NCBI GenBank assembly: GCA_008933995.1
Contig: WARS01000014.1
Location: 1,225,192 to 1,289,191 of the forward strand
DNA length: 64,000 nt
Direction of reading: 5' to 3'
DNA from: Datnioides undecimradiatus
Taxonomy: Eukaryota > Chordata > Actinopteri > Lobotiformes > Datnioididae
Part shown: piece by piece, positions 59,275-64,000 of the stretch
How positions within the stretch are numbered: the stretch's first letter is position 1
Layout: every line of letters starts with the position of its first letter
Notes under the pieces: generated by a model
What the model saw: only the letters and a program-made list of their open reading frames with translations
Databases searched by the model: none
Told to the model about the DNA's origin: nothing
Program-made: the position numbers and the translations under genes

Positions 59275-61748
59275 ATGGTGACACTTATTACAGAGCAGCT
59301 CCGCAAGCAGAGTTTGGAAGAGCCTTATTACAAGGCATTCTCATTCAATGTTAATGTGGTGAGTTGAACACAAAACAAAATATTGTCCTTTAAACTAATG
59401 TAATTTTTTCTTGATTCACTTAGTTCCACAGGTTCTGCTTTTAAATGTGTTATTATATTTTTGTTTCAGTCATTGCCAGCAGTGGGCTCCAGTCCCACTG
59501 TATCATGGAGTGCTTGTAGATCAACACAAGGCAAGTTCATTGACTTCAGCGTAGCATTTGCAACCTAGTGGTGGAGAAAACTGTCTCATGTGCATCTTTT
59601 GGCATTTTCAGACACAAGCACAGCTACACATCCATCATCTAAAGCCAGCCTTCTGCATGAGTCTTGTGGACCAGATTCCCTTTGGTCATCTTCCCATTCT
59701 GGAGAGCCTATCCAGAGACCAGAGGTTTCCTTCGCAGGCAAGGCTTTCCAAAGCTCACCCCCACCCCCACCTCCGAAACGCCACTGCCGGTCCCTCTCTG
59801 TTCCAGAGGACCTGTCTCGATGCCGCTCCACCTGGCATCCAAGTGCATCCAAAGTTTGGACCCCAGTCATACGTGGCTGTCAAAGTGGAGGAGCATCTAG
59901 TTCAGGATCTGGAACCAGCTCTTTGCCACTTTGTGGTCCCAGTTCATCCTTCACCTCATCATCCCTACACTCATCTTCTAGTCCTACTTTTTTTAGCTTA
60001 GCACTGTCCTCTGACTCGCCCCTGCCATGGAGCTTCCCATGGGACCCATGTGACAAACTGAAAGGAGCCTGTTCTGCCTCCTTTGCTACTCCTTCTTCCT
60101 GCTCCTCTTCACCAGCTCCTCTTGTTTCTCACTCAGTGTTGCAGCGCCGCTTCTCCCTTTCCCCTGTGCACATTCAGGACGCCTCTGTGGTGCTTCTGCC
60201 GCCTCGGCCCTCCCCTGCTTCTGCTCTGATATATGGCTGTTCTGGCTTGGAACATCCAGCCCTGTCTCCATCTCCCACTTCAGCCTGCAGTACACCTTCC
60301 TCCTCTAGGCGTGACCTGCACCCAGCACTGCCGCGATGCCACTCTCAGCCCTGTGACATGCGCAAACCTCGCTTGAAGAGGCGCCATGACCCAGATGTTC
60401 TGCCCTGCCCCAGGCCAGGTCTTGATTTCAGCAAGATGACACAGGTAAACATTAAAGTCCAATGGACTTTAAAGATGGGTCGTTTTTGTCAATGCATATA
60501 TTGAGAGACACATACATACTCTTTGCCCTCTGGATCTTGGTGGGCGATAGTAGGCCTCTGGCAGCACTCCTTTCCCCACAGGTCTTGCTCAGCACAGCTA
60601 AACTTGGAATCCATACCATCAGCTCATCTCAATTCAGACTGATGTTAATGGTGGAATCATTAGAGCAGAAGTGGATCTCTCTTCATATTCCTGTCTCACA
60701 TCAGTTAGGATTTCTGAGTTGTGTTTTAGTATCAGGCAAGTTTTAGCCTATGGCAACAAAAAGTACTACACAAGAGTCTCAAGCCACAATGTTCCTTTTT
60801 GCATTTGAACCAAGCTTTATACAGGAACACTTTTATACAGAAAACAAGCTATAATAAACTCACAAGTTCCAGACAGTTTGACCCATTGATAATGAGACTA
60901 CTGTGGCAGGTTTACTTGGTTCCAACTGCTTAATAAAGCAAAACAACTCAACACTTTGTCTCTAAATTTTCTGACAAAATCCTTAGGACCATAGGGTCCT
61001 TTTTTAAACTTCACCCCTAACTTATTTTGTACTAGTTTATATCAACCTGACAAACCACCCAGTTACACAACTAGAAAGTTACAGTACATTGGGCTTATTG
61101 TACATGGCCTGCATATTCTAATCCATTTGTCATCTAGTCACACAGTCTGTTACATATTTAACTGCATAAAATTACATTTTTGTACATTACATAATTTAAA
61201 TAAGAGTCTATAGAATTAATAGTGTTCTGGTTGATTCTTTGTTTCAGTGAGATCACGTGCCAGACAAATCCATTAAATTTGTTATCAGCTGATTTATACT
61301 TAACCAAGATACAGGCACTGACATGCACTTCCTGGCACTCGAGTGACATTGTCACCACCTAGCCTGCATTTTATTGCCTTTTGGGTGTGGATCTGCAGAT
61401 GTATAAAGTTGAGACTGGTTCCCATTTTAGCGAGTTGTTTTTCCATGCATTACATGCTAAATTTGTCACGTGATAATCATGACACTTCTTTCTCCTCTGT
61501 AGATTGGTAGTCACGAGAACCTAGTGTGTGGTACAGGTGGCTGTATAGTCCAAGTGTCTTACCAGGCAGAGCAGCGCTCAGCCTTCTCCCCTGCTGAGTT
61601 TCTTGGACGAGCCAGCATTGGGCCCCTAAGTGAAAGTGAAGAGGAGGAAGAAGACAATAAAAGAAAAAGGACTGTAATAGATGGACAAAAGACTATTTTT
61701 GAAAGAGACTGCACAGAACTGGACTTGAACCTTATAGAAGAGAACTGA
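59275..61748 (+). CDS. fam53c: Protein FAM53C
   Basis: Nuclear, largely disordered regulator of the FAM53 family. Family members bind 14-3-3 proteins, and FAM53C has been linked to DYRK1A kinase control. Exons: 59275-59358, 59470-59530, 59612-60444, 61503-61748; total 1224 nt, 407 residues (human about 392). Conserved marks: the start MVTLITEQLRKQSLEE, the block PPKRHCRSLSVPEDLSR (104-113 is the 14-3-3-type KRHCRSLSVP), VWTPV, QRRFSLSP, a basic stretch PRLKRRHDPD likely acting as a nuclear signal, SESEEEEED, and the C-terminus DLDLNLIEEN. The middle is rich in Ser and Pro and poorly conserved. Intron 2 (59531-59611, 81 bp) uses a GC donor: only that choice joins the frame. The ATG follows the 5' UTR exon and matches the family N-terminus. 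Confidence 0.96.
60445..61502 (+). other. fam53c intron 3
   Basis: 1.06-kb intron, donor CAG|GTAAAC and acceptor CTCCTCTGTAG. No other element recognised. Confidence 0.85.
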
Positions 61749-62860
61749 CCACTCTTTGGTGCTCCCAGTGTGATTACTGCATTCATAACCATGTTAAAGC
61801 ACACCTGTAGGCTTTGTGCACTCTCCTGGCAGAGTGCTAGGGAACTTGCTGCCCTCCTAAGGCATACGTCCTGAGTTCATAATCAAGAAATAACTAATTA
61901 GAAGCTTGTATTAAATTACAAAGTTATAGGGAAATGTGCATGAGCAAAAAAGCTATTTTTCATGCACACAGAATTTTGGCTAATATTTGATATACTTGGT
62001 TTGTGTAAACCATTGGTACGCATCTTGTTATCTTTGCATATATTCATCAGACAACAGTATATACTGGAATAAGCAGAATGTGCTCAGTATTTCCGTATGG
62101 GTTATTTCAATGCACACTGAAAGCTGACAGTTCAGGTGGACAGAGGTAAGCTTTCTTCTGTGCCCCATCAGATACTGGTATAGTTCACTTTTGTATTTTC
62201 AGAGAATTCAGAAATGACTATGACGGTGGACATAATTTTGCTTTGCAAGTCAAAATGAAATTTGAGTAGCCCAAACAACATAAGAATGCTGATCTATATA
62301 TAAAAATGATCTCCTGCAGGTTTAACAGGATACATTCCAGGATTTTTCTGCAGTTCCATTTTATCATTCATGGACCCTCGAAGACCCAGTAAGTCTACAT
62401 TAAGGGGAAGCTTTTCCTCTAAAATCAGAATGGATTGTTCCCCTTTTGTTCATGTATTTTTGTTTTTTCAGTTTTCTCAACTGCTTGAACATTAACACAC
62501 CTTGTCAACAGTAATGCTGATGATACTGTAAATGACCATGCCTTAAGCTTAAATACAGAGTTCTTGGTGCTCTGGTCTTCTTTTCACAGCCAGACATATT
62601 TGCAGTCTCTGTTTGCGCTGATTCTGATATTACTGGCAGGTGGCACATGCACTACAACTGTCGATTGAATAACTGAGTTAATGCTGCAGCTTGACTCCAT
62701 AGGGCACAATGTAATGTACTGTACAGTGGTTAGAGTGGGTACCCATGTCAAGCAGTACGAGACAAAGGTGGTAGTGATGAAATGATTTGGTGGCCTTTCA
62801 GAAATGATTTTTCATGTGTATTCAGAAATATTCGTGTTGCACAATTTATGTACAAATAAA
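61749..62860 (+). other. fam53c: fam53c 3' UTR with polyadenylation signal
   Basis: AATAAA at 62855-62860 is followed by a GT-rich and T-rich stretch, giving a 3' UTR of about 1.1 kb. No coding content. Confidence 0.7.
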
Positions 62861-64000
62861 ATTTAATAGAGAATGACTTTTTTTTTTTTTCCAACAAGTG
62901 TCCTGTCTTTCATTCAAAAATAGTTGATCCATACTGAAACGAAAGACCACAACAGGAGCCAATAGATCATTAAAGTAATCTGACCCCTAGTGGCTGATTT
63001 CAGCAAAATACTGATGTTGCATAGAAACATTAATATTTTACCGAATTTGAATGTACTAACAGCAGCCATTAGTTAACTGACAACAGCGTTTTCCGTATGG
63101 GTAAAATTATTGGTTTCACAAAACTGAATTTACCTAAATAAAAGCTTACGAAAACAAAGTAATGACTCCTTATTGTTTGAAACTGTAAATGTTTGGTTAT
63201 TTGACAACATTCAATGGCGGATAAAGTTGAAGACCACCAAAAAAAGTTGTACAGGTTTTATATAAATGTAAGCAGCTTTGTTAAACTGAACAATCTTGGA
63301 TGCCTTTGATGCATACTGCCGTTCCGCCATGGAAGGTGAGGGCGCTCCTTCCAGCCCCACTGATAGTTTTTCACAGACTGCCTGACCCCCACACCAACAA
63401 GCCACTTCCTCTTTTGTCTAATTTCATGGCGATCGGGAGAGAGGGAACACCACCGACGCACGCACACTGTCTCAGCACTCTTGAAAGAGTTTATCCGGGG
63501 TAAATAACTGACAATTTTTGCAAGATTCGGTCACTGGGTTACAGTGTATACCTGAATGAATTCAGTCATGCGGGCGATTCATCTTTCCCTGTAGAATTAA
63601 TCATTTTTTAGCTTCTGGGTCAGATATTTCACATTGTAGCGCCACTCGCTGATAACAAATCGGACGAAATGGGCTCCCCCTCCGCTTGCATCTCTCCCAC
63701 ACACTCATCGGCACGCTAGTTAACGGCGCTGGCTAGCTAACATTAGCTATGCTGCAAACGCCTCAAAAATGTACCTGTGGAAATGTTTTTGTATTGACAC
63801 ATTTCAGAACTTAGCGGGAGCTAAATGATACCAGATGCTATATATGTTCGGGTGGTAATAGGAATTTGTAGTTTTCATTAAAATGTTGGTCGTTCAAAAG
63901 TCCTCAAATGTTTGTGTTTGGGTTAGCTAGCCAACATCGGCTAGCTAGCTGCCGTGCTAGTTAGCGTTAGCTACGATCGCAATGCAAAAGTTAATGTAAG
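62861..64000. other. Intergenic sequence, probably running into the start region of the next gene
   Basis: CpG density rises from about 63.3 kb. The right edge has repeated GCTAGC/TTAGC words often seen at teleost gene starts. In human the neighbour of FAM53C is KDM3B, but no codon of it can be recognised here. GCCATGGAAG|GTGAGG at 63328-63341 has a good start context followed by a donor, which is not enough to call an exon. Confidence 0.35.
62979..62993 (-). promoter_or_regulatory. CTCF-core-like site
   Basis: Minus strand CCACTAGGGGTCAGA matches the CTCF core at 13 of 15 positions. It lies between the fam53c 3' end and the next gene's start region. Confidence 0.4.

Noticed and set aside
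59586-59870. Minus-strand open frame opposite fam53c exon 3
   Set aside because: Shadow of the Ser/Pro-rich fam53c coding sequence.

Overview
The window comes from a ray-finned (teleost) fish nuclear genome. The evidence is compact intron-split vertebrate genes, abundant CA/GT microsatellites, a hAT-type non-autonomous transposon with a teleost-style inverted end, a dispersed teleost repeat, and gene sequences close to but distinct from human. I worked from the sequence alone, so statements about human counterparts come from memory.

Layout. (1) Positions 1-36.4 kb hold the 3' two-thirds of a transmembrane collagen gene on the + strand. It is best called col23a1: the conserved NC domains, the C-terminus ending in GCWHK, and the neighbours hnrnpab and phykpl all fit. 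I placed 27 coding exons, nearly all phase 0 and multiples of 9 nt, including an 8-nt microexon, plus a final exon whose only coding content is the stop codon. The exons encoding the cytoplasmic tail and membrane anchor lie upstream of the window. The introns hold several further open, phase-0 candidate exons. (2) 38.4-43.0 kb: rack1 (8 exons, 317 aa) with intron-encoded box C/D snoRNA genes of the SNORD95 type (introns 5 and 6) and a SNORD96-like one (intron 7). (3) 43.5-46.0 kb: nme5 (5 exons, 211 aa), a ciliary nucleoside-diphosphate-kinase-family gene with an RFX X-box-like site upstream. (4) 46.9-50.8 kb: hnrnpab (7 coding exons, 330 aa). (5) 51.2-56.5 kb, minus strand: phykpl (12 coding exons, 449 aa), with a hAT transposon copy in an intron. 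(6) 57.0-62.9 kb: fam53c (4 coding exons, 407 aa), divergent from phykpl and using a GC-AG intron. (7) 62.9-64.0 kb: CpG-richer, start-region-like DNA with no gene I can name.

These are mostly unrelated housekeeping or tissue genes, not an operon-like system. The gene order joins genes that in human lie in two parts of 5q: RACK1, HNRNPAB, PHYKPL and COL23A1 in 5q35, and NME5 and FAM53C in 5q31.

The most interesting unexplained structure is in the collagen gene: a pair of candidate non-collagenous exons at 22.8-23.3 kb, a candidate second C-terminal exon at 32.58 kb whose end duplicates the preceding exon's PCPV-donor junction, and a 9-nt candidate microexon just before the stop exon. Five CTCF-core-like sites, all in the same orientation, also lie across the window.
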